DNA of 64,000 nt from Rhodocollybia butyracea (lineage: Eukaryota; Basidiomycota; Agaricomycetes; Agaricales; Omphalotaceae). How positions within the stretch are numbered: the first letter of the stretch is position 1; each line of letters begins with the position of its first letter. Below the pieces are notes generated by a model. That model saw only the letters and a program-made list of their open reading frames with translations. It was not told the DNA's origin and did no database searches. The position numbers and the translations under genes were made by a program. The DNA lies in assembly GCA_015501585.1 (NCBI GenBank), contig JADNRY010000264.1, positions 22,249 through 86,248 on the forward strand. The letters run 5' to 3'. Positions 33,020-45,009 of this stretch are shown piece by piece.

Positions 33020-35384
33020 AGTTAGCCCTATCAACGGTTCTGAATCGCGACGGGTGAGAACACGCTGGAGATCTTTGATGCTGTCATAGAGGGTATCTCG
33101 GGCTTTACGCAAACGCAGAGCTTCTTCCACTGCTTTTTGCCCAGCGGAACGTGATTGACCTAACAAAACATTAACATTAGCAAGATGTAAATGATAATTT
33201 GATTATGAGTCATACGTGGGAGAGGCCGCGTAACAGCATGCTTCTGCATTTCCCACTGTTCTTGCAAAAATTCTGGACTACGCATGGAGAAATCAACATC
33301 TTGCTGAGCTTCCTGATGCCTAGCCTGAGCATTGTTCCATTTTCGAGAGAGCCATATGCCATAGCCTCTTAAGCTTTCGTTGTCAGCGAACTGGATTTGT
33401 GAGTCAAGCGTATAAAGGCGAACATGATGCTGCAATTATTATTTAGCTCAGGACTGCAAAAGCAAGGAAAACCCATACCCCACAGACCCTCAGAAAAGCG
33501 ATGAGCTTACTGATTGAGTGCCAGAAATGTTCACAACCCTCGCCATCCGAAAGACCAAATCCACGGCATTTCCGAGGATGATAGATACATTGACATGCCC
33601 ATCCATGTCCAAAAGCATGAAATACTGAGATAGCGAAAGCTAATCGAGGAAGGTGTTCCTTGAGGAAGCCCCACTTCATGCAGCTTCGTTCAAGTTGGCA
33701 GCCAATATCAAACAGTAGCCCAACAGTGTAAGGTGGAGGCAGATGCTGAAAGAGCTTGTCCACAAGCGCGTACGCGTAGTATTGCCGTTCCCCTGCCGTA
33801 GTCATGTTGGCAAGCCAGAGAATGCGGTCATGGCGACAGAGGAGACCCATGAGAGCCGTGGAATCAAAAAACTGGGTGCTCGCCTTTTCTTTATTTTCAT
33901 CTGCTGCTGTGAAGCTATTGTTACACCCATCTAACACCGACCAGGGCACCTTCAGGCCATTCTCAAAGTCGTCTTCATTGTCCTCACTATGCTTTCTTGG
34001 AGGACGCTGCTCAGGACGCGCCGCACTTACACGTTCCTTCCAGGCTTTGACTTCTTCAGGTGAGATAAAAACCGAATTCAGATGAGAAAACTTGGGGTCT
34101 CAAACTTGTTTATTGTGTTTCTGTGTGAAACAAGCGTCGAGACAGACAATAACATCATTTCTAGGAAGCCACCTGAGGGATAGTAAAAAAAGAAAATATC
34201 TGATACTCACCCTTCATCGAACTTTGTCTTGCCTCCAAAGCACAGCGGGCAGCGACTACAGAGATAATCTGAAGGCCGGGTAAGTGGTGAATCCTTCTCT
34301 CGCGCTCGTTTGGACGGCCTAGGGTCTTCTTCATCTTCCACCTCCTCCATAGTTGGCATTGCTCGACCGGTTGGGGATGAAGGCGGGGAGGAATTATCAC
34401 ATTCGAGATCGGTTGCAGATTCCTGCGTATTGCCATTGTCGATGATGGTCTGTCGTGCGGACAATACAATGGAGTCAACATGGCTTGTAGTAAGTTGCTG
34501 TAAGGTGTTGTACCAGCGTAAGGTTGACTGAAAACGTTGACAAAGTGGATCCTAATGGCAATTTTTAGTTAAGCAAGATATCAAATTCTACTGCAACGTA
34601 CCTGTCCATGCAATTGATAACCTTGGGATCTGAGAAAGTCCTTGAGAGTGTGGCATATGGCGGTGTTATTTGGGGCAAGACGCTGGTACAGCTGTGTCAC
34701 AAAGTCAAGAAACCGCAACTCTACTGCGAGAGTGGGCTCTTTGGGAGTGTTACCGAACAGTCCACAATTGATGAGCTGCACCACGGCTGGACGGCATTGG
34801 CATACATGCAAATTGAGTTTTTGTAGTTCTATACATCGTCAGTACCATCTTGGAATAAGATCAAAGGAACCTCACTGGTAAATTGCACAACAACAATTTC
34901 TAGCAGCCGCCCCTTGCATTCATGCAAGTACATTGGTTATTGTCCTGGACCTCTATGTCCTGCGATAAATTCAGTGATCTCCGAAGATAGTCCATGTACG
35001 GTCTGACAAGTATCGGTAAGACCTCAGTCTCCCACCTCAATTGCTGCGCCAACCGTTTACGTGCGTGTGGTGTCTGGGGCAGTTGTGTGAACGGATCTGC
35101 AGGAATGGAAGTTTCATCCTCCTCGGTTCCCGAAGGAAGAGTAGAAACTCGTTCAAGGTCAACGTGGGCCGTTCCAAGAAACCAAACTGACCGACCGGAG
35201 TCGGAAAGTTTCGCTTGGAGAGGATTGCGCCATGGGCACCGTACAGAATGGGCCGAGCATTTCTTTTCGAGGGTGATTTTGACCTCAGAGAATGTGGAAA
35301 AGCGTTGGACGCTGAAGGTGCTGATAAGGAAGGTGATGAAATGTCCTTGGAGAGCTGAGCTTTGGTTAGACGGAGACGTGCCAT
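33020..35384 (-). pseudogene. KDZ transposase with cysteine-cluster region, N-terminal and catalytic part
   Basis: Minus-strand gene starting MARLRLTKAQLSKD at 35384. A basic N-terminus is followed by the cysteine-cluster region (CTCMNARGGC; then CQCRPAVVQLINCGLFGNTPKEPTLA split by introns). Further on are SDYLCSRCPLCFGG, first catalytic D in VIVCLDACFTQK (about 34135), second D in GLLFDIGCQLERS (about 33700), and E in GEGCEHFWHSISKL (about 33540). The C-terminal helix reads AVEEALRLRKARDTLYDSI. KDZ enzymes move large cut-and-paste elements with 8-bp target duplications. TGA at 34100-34102 breaks the exon holding the first D, and the gene is cut near 33020. Confidence 0.88.
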
Positions 35385-35954
35385 AGTGGAGGAAGGGGAT
35401 GGAGGACAAACAACTTTATTGTTAGGGAGGTAACCGACGGGATTTGAAAATGACAATGGTTTGTAAAAAAGACTAAATTGACACAACAACGGTCACATAG
35501 TCTTATTTATTGTCTACCAAATTACAGCCTGTCTGACGCATCTATGGTCACACAGTCTCATACAATCCACCAATAAAAAGACATATCAACAGTAACAAAG
35601 AGGCTGTAGAATCCTGCACGAGAGCTGTAGCAAGTGCGCGCAGATCCGTTAGACCGCGAAATGTTTGAGGCAAGAACGACATGCAGTGTGAGGGCACAAA
35701 GAACTCAGTCTCGAGTACGAGATTAATGTAGTGTGAGGGCACAAAGAACCCGAAAAAAAGGGAGTCTGGAATCTGCGTGAAAAGGAACAAATTAGAACTG
35801 GAAGTCATCGGTAAGATCACCGCAACATACCTAATCCGTCCAGCCTATGTATTTAACATTGGAGAAGTTGCGAATTTGATGAGTTCACTGGTCGAGAGTC
35901 GCCTGTTAATGGGGATTGAACAAGGAGATGAAGCAGAACTTATGAATGCAATTA
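35385..35954. other. No gene recognised
   Basis: Upstream of the KDZ start. It contains two direct copies of a GTGTGAGGGCACAAAGAA segment (about 35688 and 35732). No terminal repeat of the 24258 type was found here. Confidence 0.5.
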
Positions 35955-36365
35955 TGGATGATCAGGCAACACGGAAGGACGGAGAAGAAAGGAAAAGTGA
36001 GATAGCAACGCGTTGTCGCTGCGGAGAGAGAACGACGAGGACTCAAGGTCATCGTCGCATGGAAGAAAAGATGACGAGGACTCAAGGTCAATGCGGCGAA
36101 GATAAGACAACGAGGACTCAAGATTGTCATCGCTGGTGGATGATCAGGCAACATGGAAGAGACGGAGAAGAAAGGAAAAGTGAGATAGCAATGCGTCGTC
36201 GCTAGAGGATGCCACTGCGGAGAGAGAACAACGAGGACTCAAGGTCGTCGTCGCACAAGGGGAAGACGACGAGGACTCAAGGTCGACGTTGCATGGAAGA
36301 GAAGACGAGGACTCAAGGTCAACGCCGCGAAGATAAGACGATGAGGACACAAGGTCGTCGCCATC
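35955..36365. repeat. Minisatellite with higher-order duplication
   Basis: About seven copies of a unit built on ACGAGGACTCAAGGTC, plus a larger duplication of about 181 bp: GGATGATCAGGCAACA...GAGATAGCAA occurs at 35955 and 36136. Frames through it (arginine/threonine-rich) are probably by-products of the repeat. Confidence 0.8.
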
Positions 36366-36591
36366 AATGATGAGGGAAGAAAGAAGAATGCCAGGCGCTT
36401 ACGACTTGTAAAAATTTTACGGTTGTGGCGCCTGTGCACAGACCATCTACGGGCGCTTGCATTTTTATATCATTTTAAATTGTCCAAAAAATAAAGTGCG
36501 ATTGTCCATCAGTGATTACATATGTTTAATAGATACAGAGAGGTGCAAGATACAAAATATACAAAATACAACGACGAAAGCATTATCTGAG

Positions 36592-37563
36592 CGCAAGAAA
36601 TGACTGCTATGACCGCTATGTCGCATCTTTCAGCAACAGGTCCTTCACAATCTTCAAAATTCTCAAAATCTTTGACCTGGAAATCCATTCCCTAGCTCGC
36701 ACACACCCCAACCCTCCGGCCATTGATGATTCTTTACCTTTGGGTAATGCTGCCACGGAGGCTGCTATGGAGGTTGATGAACAGGGTGTCCTCGCTGCCT
36801 TGATTCACACCACCTACTTGCTTCGGGCGTTGGCGACGGGCTTGTTACCTGAAATGTGTGTTTGGTATACTGAGCACTTTGGAAAGGAAGAGATTCCTTT
36901 CGATGACTGGGTAAACCACTATAGGATTGAGCAAGATGAGAAGGCTGCTAGTGTTCATCAGGACATTCTGAGCAAGTTTGCATCAGATGGTCTTGGGAAG
37001 CCTGATGAGGAGGAGGGCAATGAAGGATCAGCGAAGGTAGTGCAGGACAAGAGATCTGAGACACTCGAGAAGTCTGACAAGGAGGTCGATGACAATTCAA
37101 CTGACGCTCCTCCCCAACCAAAGTTGTGCAGCCATCTAAAGCTTCACATCAAAGCTCGGCCCATTCACTCTTCAATGGAGACAAAGAACGTCTTGTCGAC
37201 TATCCCAGCTCTCCAGCTCTATTTGCCACTGAAGGGCATGTCGGTACTGAGGGACCTGCTTTGGCTAAACTCCATGCTCTAGCTACACTGAGCACATGGA
37301 CACAGTTACCTGGTCGTGCTCAGGTGGAGGAGCGTCCTGGGGCAGTGGGAAGAGAAGGGAAGCTGCTGGCTCATGCTGAGTTGGATCTGGCCAAGGACAG
37401 CTTGGACATGACCTGGGGCAACTTGGACATGACCAAGGTTAGATTGGACATGACCAAGGTTAGATTGGACATGACCAAGGTTAGGTTGGACATGACCAAG
37501 GTCAACTTGGACATGACCAAGATCAGGTTGGACATGTCCAAGATTAAGTTGTACATCATTTAA
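36592..37563 (+). pseudogene. Unknown ORF ending in LDMTKV heptad repeats
   Basis: An open frame runs from 36592 without an ATG until 36767 (MEVDEQGVLAALIH) and stops at 37282. A second frame (37126-37563) looks like its natural continuation after a frameshift or missed intron. The first part reads TYLLRALATGLLPEMCVWY, then an acidic lysine-rich stretch. The end is a tandem of nine 7-residue units (ELDLAKD, SLDMTWG, NLDMTKV, RLDMTKV ...), encoded by 21-bp repeats. No family recognised. The repeat end is shared with the inverted duplication, so the C-terminus belongs to that repeated unit. Confidence 0.4.
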
Positions 37564-38990
37564 GGCATTTTAAAAATTACTATATTAGGAAATTTTTAAA
37601 TTTCTATGGTGGCTGAGGTCAAAGCTGTTTTTATTACCAAATTACGCAATTATCAAACACTTAGGCTTAGTCCAGTAACTTTTCCGCACTGGATTTTTCA
37701 CCCTGGAAAATTCTCTATTACTGAAATTGGTCAATTACGTAGCTGTCAGATTTAATCATTTTGTCACGCTCAGTGCTCATTGGCGCTTCCGGGCGCTCCA
37801 TGTCACCCAGATTTCAGTGGCTTCACTGATAACGCCCAATACTGAAGCAACAGAAGCTCATAGTTGTTGTAGTAGCCACGGTTATATGCTATATTAGCCT
37901 TGGAGTGGGCTTGAACTTCACAGCGACACCTTTAGCAATGGATTTTACCACATTTCCCCCATCTCCCAGTTCTGCAAGATGATCCCAAACAAATCCCAAA
38001 CATAATTGACAAAGTTGGCTTCACCAGCCTCAGTGATGCATTGATCATTAAAGGTGTCAATGAGTGTGGTATATAGGCAAGGCTGTGTATCAAATTGGAA
38101 GCACCACGGCAAGTGTCAATGGTACTCGAGATAAAAGAAAACAAGGAGACAAAAAGCGCGCGCGCAATCGGTTTGATGGTCACATTTAGTCACATCAATC
38201 ACTACGTTACGATCTCGTCAGATCACATCATGTGCTAGCATTTAGAAAATCCAGGGTGAAAAATCCAGTGCGGAAAAGTTACTGGACTAAGCCTTATGTT
38301 TTTCTCATAGAGTTAGACACATTTGGTATTTATGATAAATTACTATATTAGGCAATTTTATTTCAATAGAGTTTTATTTCTTAATTAGGGAAATGACTAA
38401 AGTGAACACAGAAAGTGGTTGTACCCTTTCCATGAGGACAATAACATGTGGTAAGCATTCATATCTCCTCTCTATACATAGAATAGGTTGCTCACCACAA
38501 ATGAAGCCAATCCTGTGGTGGGAAGGGGTTGGATTGCAAAATATTTTTTGGATGACCTTTGATTTTAGTGGATGAGGACAAAGCTGTATGTTCATAAAAG
38601 GAAATTAATGAAAAGAGGTGAGTCTAAAGATTGCTTGATATAACATGCAGATTGACATGGATAAGGCTGATCCTTTTCATCCCCTGATACCCTGATATAT
38701 TCTCTACCTTTTCTGGGTCTCTGGTATATTTAGATGTCCCATGGGAGATCAGTTCTTATTGATCTTTCAAATTTCCCATCAAAAACCCCCATTTTTTCGA
38801 AATTAAAGGATAAGTATCAGAGTATCCAGGGCAGTGGGGGCCACAGACTTCTATGGGATTGTACCCTGGTATAGTAGATACATTCCTACGACTCAGGATT
38901 GACCTATAGTACCCTCGGAGAATAGGTAATAATTGATATCTGTATATCTATCCATAAATTTCGCTTTTTTGATCATCAAATCATTAATAG
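37336..38990 (+). repeat. Left arm of a 1-kb inverted duplication
   Basis: Matches the reverse complement of 39262-40215 from GGGGCAGTGGGAAG inward, through the 21-bp repeats, TTCTATGGTGGCTGAGG, GTAAGCATTCATATC and GGGCAGTGGGGGCCACAG, to TAAATTTCGCTTTTTTG. It contains two segments missing from the right arm: the 630-bp MITE (37664-38293) and about 60 bp near 38850-38915. Confidence 0.92.
37664..38293. mobile_element. PIF/Harbinger-type MITE, 630 bp
   Basis: Identical 44-bp terminal inverted repeats starting GGCTTAGTCCAGTAAC, flanked by TTA at 37661-37663 and 38294-38296. A TTA duplication and a GG start fit the PIF/Harbinger group. The empty site is preserved in the right arm of the inverted duplication (AACACTTATGTTTT). 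No transposase frame. Confidence 0.9.
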
Positions 38991-39261
38991 GGGAAGCTGT
39001 GGGTGAGAGATTGAGTTCAAAATTGAGGAGCAGTGTCCCAGGACATGATATAGCATATCTATGACAAAATATTCCTACTACATGATGTTCAAGATATGAT
39101 GATAAGTTTGACACAAGTATCAGACACTTAAGAGCCCAGGACTACTGGTACATCAAGGTAAGACAAGGGTAGGTCAGGAAAAGGCTCTCGCATCAGTCTA
39201 TATTATACTAGCATGCTATATGCTAAGCTAGACAGTCATCTCTGCCCTACAGCTGCCTCTA
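38991..39261. other. Spacer of the inverted duplication
   Basis: About 270 bp between the arms. No gene or further repeat recognised. Confidence 0.6.
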
Positions 39262-40215
39262 TTGATGATTTAATAGGCAAAAAAGCGAAATTTATGCACA
39301 CATATACAGAGAACAGTTATTACCCACTCTAGAAGCCTGTGGCCCCCACTGCCCTGGATACTCTGATACTTATCCTTTAATTTCGAAAAAATGGGGGTTT
39401 TTGATGGGATATTTGAAAGATCAATAAGAACTGGTCTCCCATGGGACATCTAAATATATCAAAGACCCAGAGAAGGTAGAGAATATATCAGGGTATCAGG
39501 GGATGAAAAGGATCAGCCTTATGAGTCCATGTCAATCTGCATGTTATATCAAGCAATCTTTAGACTCACCTCTTTTCATTAATTTCCTTTTATGGACATA
39601 CAGCTTTGTCCTCATCCACTAAAATCAAAGGTCATCCAAAAAATATTTTGCAATCCAACCCCTTCCCACCACAGGATTGGCTTCATTTGTGGTGAGCAAC
39701 CTATTCTATGTATAGAGAGGAGATATGAATGCTTACCACATGTTATTGTCCTCATGGAAAGGGTACAACCACTTTCTGTGTTCACTTTAGTCATTTCCCT
39801 AATTAAGAAATAAAACTCTATTGAAATAAAATTGCCTAATATAGTAATTTATCATAAATACCAAATGTGTCTAACTCTATGAGAAAAACATAAGTGTTTG
39901 ATAATTGCGTAATTTGGTAATAAAAACAGCTTTGACCTCAGCCACCATAGAAATTTAAAAATTTCCTAATATAGTAATTTTTAAAATGCCTTAAATGATG
40001 TACAACTTAATCTTGGACATGTCCAAGTTGCCCTTGGCCATGTCCAACCTAACCTTGGTCATGTCCAAGTTGACCTTGGTCATGTCCAAGTTGACCTTGG
40101 TCATGTCCAACCTAACCTTGGTCATGTCCACATTGCCCCAGGTCATGTCAAAGCTGTCCTTGGTCAGATCCAACTCAGCATGAGCCAGCAGCTTCCCTTC
40201 TCTTCCCACTGCCCC
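39262..40215 (-). repeat. Right arm of the inverted duplication
   Basis: Inverted copy of 37336-38990 without the MITE. On the minus strand it also ends in heptads (VDMTKV, RLDMTKV, NLDMTKV, RLDMAKG). Small differences between the arms (for example AACTTGGAC versus AATGTGGAC) show they are not being kept identical. Confidence 0.92.
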
Positions 40216-40469
40216 ATGTACCTGCAATTAGCCCACTGAAACACTCCCCAAGGTTGCACACACTTCACATGTAAACTGACATCTCTCCTGCACCATCTTA
40301 TTCCACTCTGGAGGCTGATATCTGTCCCAAAGCATTTTATACTGCTTTCCAAGCATCCCCTACTCCTCCCTCAGCACCCTCTACTCCCCCTATGTCACCC
40401 CCACTGCACCCCCTACTCCTACCCTGGAAGTTCCACACCCCTCCCAAGAGGTCTCCCTCCTCTCCCACA

Positions 40470-40640
40470 AGGTACCCTATCCCTGCCAGGGCATACCCTA
40501 TCCTACCCCTGGTCATGACCAACTTGACCCAGGTGACCAGGTCATGGCCTACTTGCTTGGACATGACCCACTTCCCTGGACATGACCCACTTCCCTGGAC
40601 ATGCCCAAGCCATCCTGGACATGACCAAGGCACCTTGGAT
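40470..40640. repeat. GGACATGACC-type minisatellite
   Basis: Repeats of CCCTGGACATGACCCACTT and variants, similar in flavour to the 21-bp repeats of the neighbouring inverted duplication. Frames across it are by-products. The adjoining 40216-40470 is cytosine-rich low-complexity sequence. Confidence 0.6.
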
Positions 40641-40725
40641 TTGCCAGGGACTTTGAGTATTTTTAGTCAGGTCAATGTAACAAAAGTGTAGACTAATAAG
40701 ACTAATAAGTTGGGTGACTGAACTG

Positions 40726-43345
40726 ACTAATACCCGTTAGAGCTAGCTAAGGAAACCTCACTCTGGAGCCAAATAATTCCTTACTAGAAGCCGTCCCCTC
40801 TAAGGAAGCAACTAGATTTATGCAAAGGAGAGTGAACTTAATCACTAGGAGCTTGTACCACAATCTTAGTGGCTTGCTAATACTCATTGAGAGCTAGCTA
40901 AGGAGCCCTCACTCTGTCCTTATTAGAAGCCGTCCCCTCTAAGAAAGCAACTAGATTCATGCAAAAGATCTAACTCAATCTTAAGTGGGAACAAAAGCTG
41001 TTACAAAGCTTCTATTACACCAATCCAAACTTTATAAGATAGAATATAGTATTCACTTCAAAGAGAAAGCTAGACCCCGTACACACCCTAAACAAATGCC
41101 CAGTTATTGTGTTTGATTGACTTGGTACTTTTAAACCAGGGGTAATTAAGAGGACCAGCAGACTCCGGCGGTGAAGAGACCTTTGACTTCGTCACAACAG
41201 GTAATTATGAGAGGTGGCAAGATAACTTGATTTATGAGATAAATACATTGTGCTTATATACTGGGCCTTTACTAGTTTAATACAAAAAGAGATGAAACAG
41301 AGTCGAAGAGAAACGGAGCAAGATAGAAATTCGAGATAGGTACCAAGAATCCCAGAGCTATGTGCACTAGCACAATGCTCAGAGCTCCTGGACCATTATT
41401 TGGGTATTTACGTGTAGGTATGTGAAAGGTGCTATAAAACAACCTAACAAAAACACTACTGCACCTAACCAGACTATTGATATGTAAGGGAGCGAGGGTG
41501 GGTTGTCAGAGATTCCCCGAGGGAAAGTCTTGTAATATCGGATGTACACGCACAACTGCTCCAGGTTCAAGGCTGTAGCACTAACGTGGGTAACTAAGCT
41601 TAGACAACTCTTAGAACTAAGTCAAGAGAAGCCTAGTTGGGTGTACAAGTGTACAAGGGAACCAGATGTGTATGTCCAAATCAATTAACCAAAACCAAAA
41701 CCAATACAATGAAACTAAGATTCTCCTAGGCAAACTCTGGCACTAGCTGCTGTGATGCCATAAAGTCCTTGACCAAACTCTGGGCCAAGCTACGATATTG
41801 TGAGTGAACTTAGTCACTAGGAACTCATACTACAATCTTAGTGGCTTGTCTAACTTCGTGAAGAAGTCAACTAAGGAACCCTCACTCTGGAGCCAAATAA
41901 TCCCTTACTAGAAACCGTCCCCTCTAAGGAAGTGACCAGATTTGAGTTGATCTAAAGTTTGAGGGAACTCTACACACTTAAATTCGATCAAGATATAAAT
42001 GGGCTTTGCGAAGCGCGTGAAGTTAGATTACTTTCTAAAGATCACCAAGTCAGGAGGTGTCATGCTACTGATCCTGTGGGGACATTCTATGGAGCACTGG
42101 TCTTAGCAGTCAAGTCGAGGGCAAGAAACTTGTCTTATTGAATAAATATGTCTGGCTTATATACTGAGTAGAGAGAGTTTAATACGAAAAATAGATGAAA
42201 CAGATATGGAGAGAGACAGAAAGAGAGTGGATCAGAGGAATCTGGCTTGGAAAGGAAACTCCAGCCTATATATGGTACACACAATAAAGAAATAGTCCAT
42301 TCTTGGATATATATCAGAGGTAAAATATGATTTCATGAGGATTAACATAGTTTTAAAGTGTTTTGATCCGAGCGAGGTTTCTCCAATTACTCCACAATTC
42401 TCCGGGGTCAACTGTAAAGTCCACATCTTAACTAGCTTGTTGGGGGTCTTAGTGCGAGGGATGCCTTCCCTCATAATTCCTTCCCTCAAGTAACGCGTTG
42501 GCTTAGAACTTATCCCGCTTCAAGACGTCCTGTAGTTTAGAGAGTATGCACTCTTGGGTATAACTAGGTTGATGATCTAGCGTTAACATCTCCACGCAGC
42601 CCAGGTGTATCCTCGCTAGCTTGGCTCTAGGCTATGCTTGTGGGCGTACCTTCACAGCTCGCTGAGTATTATTGTTAAGTTCTTTGCCTTGGCAATAGCT
42701 ATCATGCTTGGGCTCCGTATAACTCTCTTATTGCATTGTATAACATGTACAAAATGTCAAAATGTATGGTTACATGCCTTAGGGCGATTTTAGGCCTAAT
42801 ACCATCACAGCTTCAGCTTGGCAATGCCCTATCGTCTGTAAGATTGTTGGGTTTATTGCAGTAGGACTTTCCTAGTCAATAGTCGGCCGATAATCAAATA
42901 TCAAATTTGCCTAGCTTAATCATCTAGCAGCTGTGCCGCATTGCAACCCGACTAGTCATCGTAACATGTTAAGATCTTCCTTCCGGTCTGTAAGGCAATC
43001 GTAGATCTTATTCTCCGGCGTCTGTCTTTCCGCTAGCACAGTACGAGGATTGCATTCCCCTTCTGATGCCCTCCCTTGGTAACGCCGCCACCAGTACTCC
43101 TCCCACTTCGAGACATCCAAGTATGCGGATTCATGTATGCATTGGGGTGGGTAGAAACTAGACTGACAATCTAGTGTTGATGTCTCTGGGCACCTCGAGT
43201 ATCCTCGCTAGTTTAGTATCAGACTATGCTTGTGGGTGTATCATCACGACTAAATGAGTATTATCGCTGAGATACTAAGCATTAGCTACAGTTATCACGT
43301 TTGGGCTCCGTATAACCCTCTTATTGTATCCTTAATGCTGCTGCG
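40726..43345. repeat. Field of diverged direct repeats, possibly decayed LTRs
   Basis: GAAGCCGTCCCCTCTAAGGA with neighbouring CTCACTCTG..CC occurs at about 40760, 40890 and (variant) 41890. TATATACTG..TTTAATAC.AAAA.AGATGAAACAG occurs at 41265 and 42150. A block with TATCCTCGCTAG, CTATGCTTGTGGG and GGGCTCCGTATAAC occurs at 42580-42730 and 43170-43325. The order suggests two or three diverged copies of LTR-like units in direct orientation. No coding domain recognised. Confidence 0.55.
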
Positions 43346-44704
43346 CAGCAATCCCCGACTACAAGATTAATGGATGCATTACATACTTAACAGTAATGGT
43401 CACTATGTAGGTTAAATCTCCATGAGTAGCTCACAGGCAAAAGTCTGCCCCACGATTTCTGCAACCCTATACATATACACTACTATCTAGTGTGGGCAGC
43501 AGGTTTTCAACATGGAGAACTCAGGCACCAGTTTATGAGCATGCGCTCCCTGTTGCTGCCTAGTCGTTGGGTTGAGGTCATTGCCATAACCATTACATGC
43601 AAACTTTCTCCACTTAGCATTTGCATGGTCCCTCGCTCTGCTCCTTCACTAGCTTGTTTACACATCTTTATACATATTCCCTCTTCTATGTTCAAGCTTG
43701 GAGCCCCAATGATGTCAGTCATGTATCCCTGTCACAAATATACATTTTCCCTATTTTGTAAACTTGTGCAATTTCTGACCACGTAGTATGAGGATGTGAA
43801 TTGGTGAGTTCCATGTAGTGAGTTCCATGTTTTTGTGATTCAATTATTGGCCAATGGCAGAGTGATATTTGTTGGATTTGAGATAGCAGTTGTTCGCGAG
43901 GCATGGCCACAAAGAGGATATTGGTTAAATCTTTGGTCCATGGCTTATTCTATTTGGAAACCCAGGCAAAATGTGCAGGTATAGAGGATTTCTCCGGCCA
44001 GTGTTCCGGTGAGATAACCGGCCATTTGAGACGTGTGCCATCAACAGCAACTCACGGCAACTTAAACCATGATTGATATGAGAGGCCATCATTGTGCCGA
44101 ATCCCGATTGGGCCCTCCGCATACACAATGACCTCAACAATGGTTGAACAATGATGGAAATTAATTAGCATTTCTTTCCATGGTTCAAGTACTTACAGTT
44201 ACAATAAATTTGAGAACAGAGCATTGGTCACCGGGCCTAGTTGGGACGACTTGCAGGACAAATAAGAGTCATTCAGTCGATCTGATTTGAATTTTTACAG
44301 GGCAATTAGATTATCTGCTTTGTTACTCTGGAAGCATCCAGGCTTTTGGCAAGGGTTCATTAACAAGGATATGTGGGCACTGGGAAACCCAAGTTTCTAC
44401 TGGAAAGTTCTGAGATGGGGGAAAGCTATGTGGCCCATGTGTGGGCTTGCCCTTTTTGAGTATTCCAGCCACAATACAAGTGGCAAGTGCGGTTGGGCAG
44501 TCAGTTTGTTCAATGGACTCGTTTATGAGGTTAGTGAGCATATTAATATTTGAGTCTATCTCAATGATCTCTTTGTAGCAGATTTGTTCCTTGCCAGGAG
44601 AGCTGTTTGCAGGGTGTTTCCTGATCTCGACCTTAGTATCATTGATATTTTGTATGGCGAATGGAGAATCAAATAGTTTTTTAGAAGCATTATCTTTGGT
44701 GGTA
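43346..44704. other. No gene recognised
   Basis: Short frames only. A frame at 44287-44553 (plus, tryptophan-rich) matches nothing I know. A GTGAGTTCCATGTA duplication lies at about 43803-43830. Confidence 0.45.
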
Positions 44705-44709
44705 TGGGG

Positions 44710-45004
44710 TGTTGGAAATATTATCAGCTGTGCAATTGATTTGCTCGCCGATATTTCTCCAGTAGTTTTAGATGTTTATTCTGCCCTGGAGTGCACACTG
44801 GTGTGGAGCTTATCTGTTTTACCTTATGTTTTATCTTATATTTCTCTGTATATTTCTCTGTATATTTCTCTGTATATTTCTCCATAGCTGCAGCTTATTT
44901 AAACCACCGTTAAATATCATTTTCCCCTGCGTGTTTGCTAGGGATTCTCTGCTATAGACCGGAGTGAAGTGATCATTTGGCGACTTAATCATTTTACTCC
45001 AACA
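44710..45004 (+). repeat. Solo LTR, family S, 295 bp
   Basis: TGTTGGAAAT...ACTCCAACA with perfect 5-bp duplications TGGGG (44705-44709 and 45005-45009). It holds four copies of a 12-bp TATATTTCTCTG unit and the sequence TTTTCCCCTGCG. It is homologous to 54947-55236. Confidence 0.92.
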
Positions 45005-45009
45005 TGGGG

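Noticed and set aside
35777..36205. Arginine/threonine-rich 142-codon frame
   Set aside because: It lies in a minisatellite with period and higher-order repeats; composition is explained by the repeat.
37932..38183. 83-codon minus frame inside the 630-bp MITE
   Set aside because: No similarity to a transposase; MITE internal sequence is expected to be non-coding.
40337..40691. Glycine- or proline-rich frames on both strands
   Set aside because: Low-complexity cytosine-rich repeats create open frames on both strands; no independent support.
44287..44553. Possible small tryptophan-rich protein gene
   Set aside because: No domain, no splice context, and an antisense frame of similar length; not supportable.
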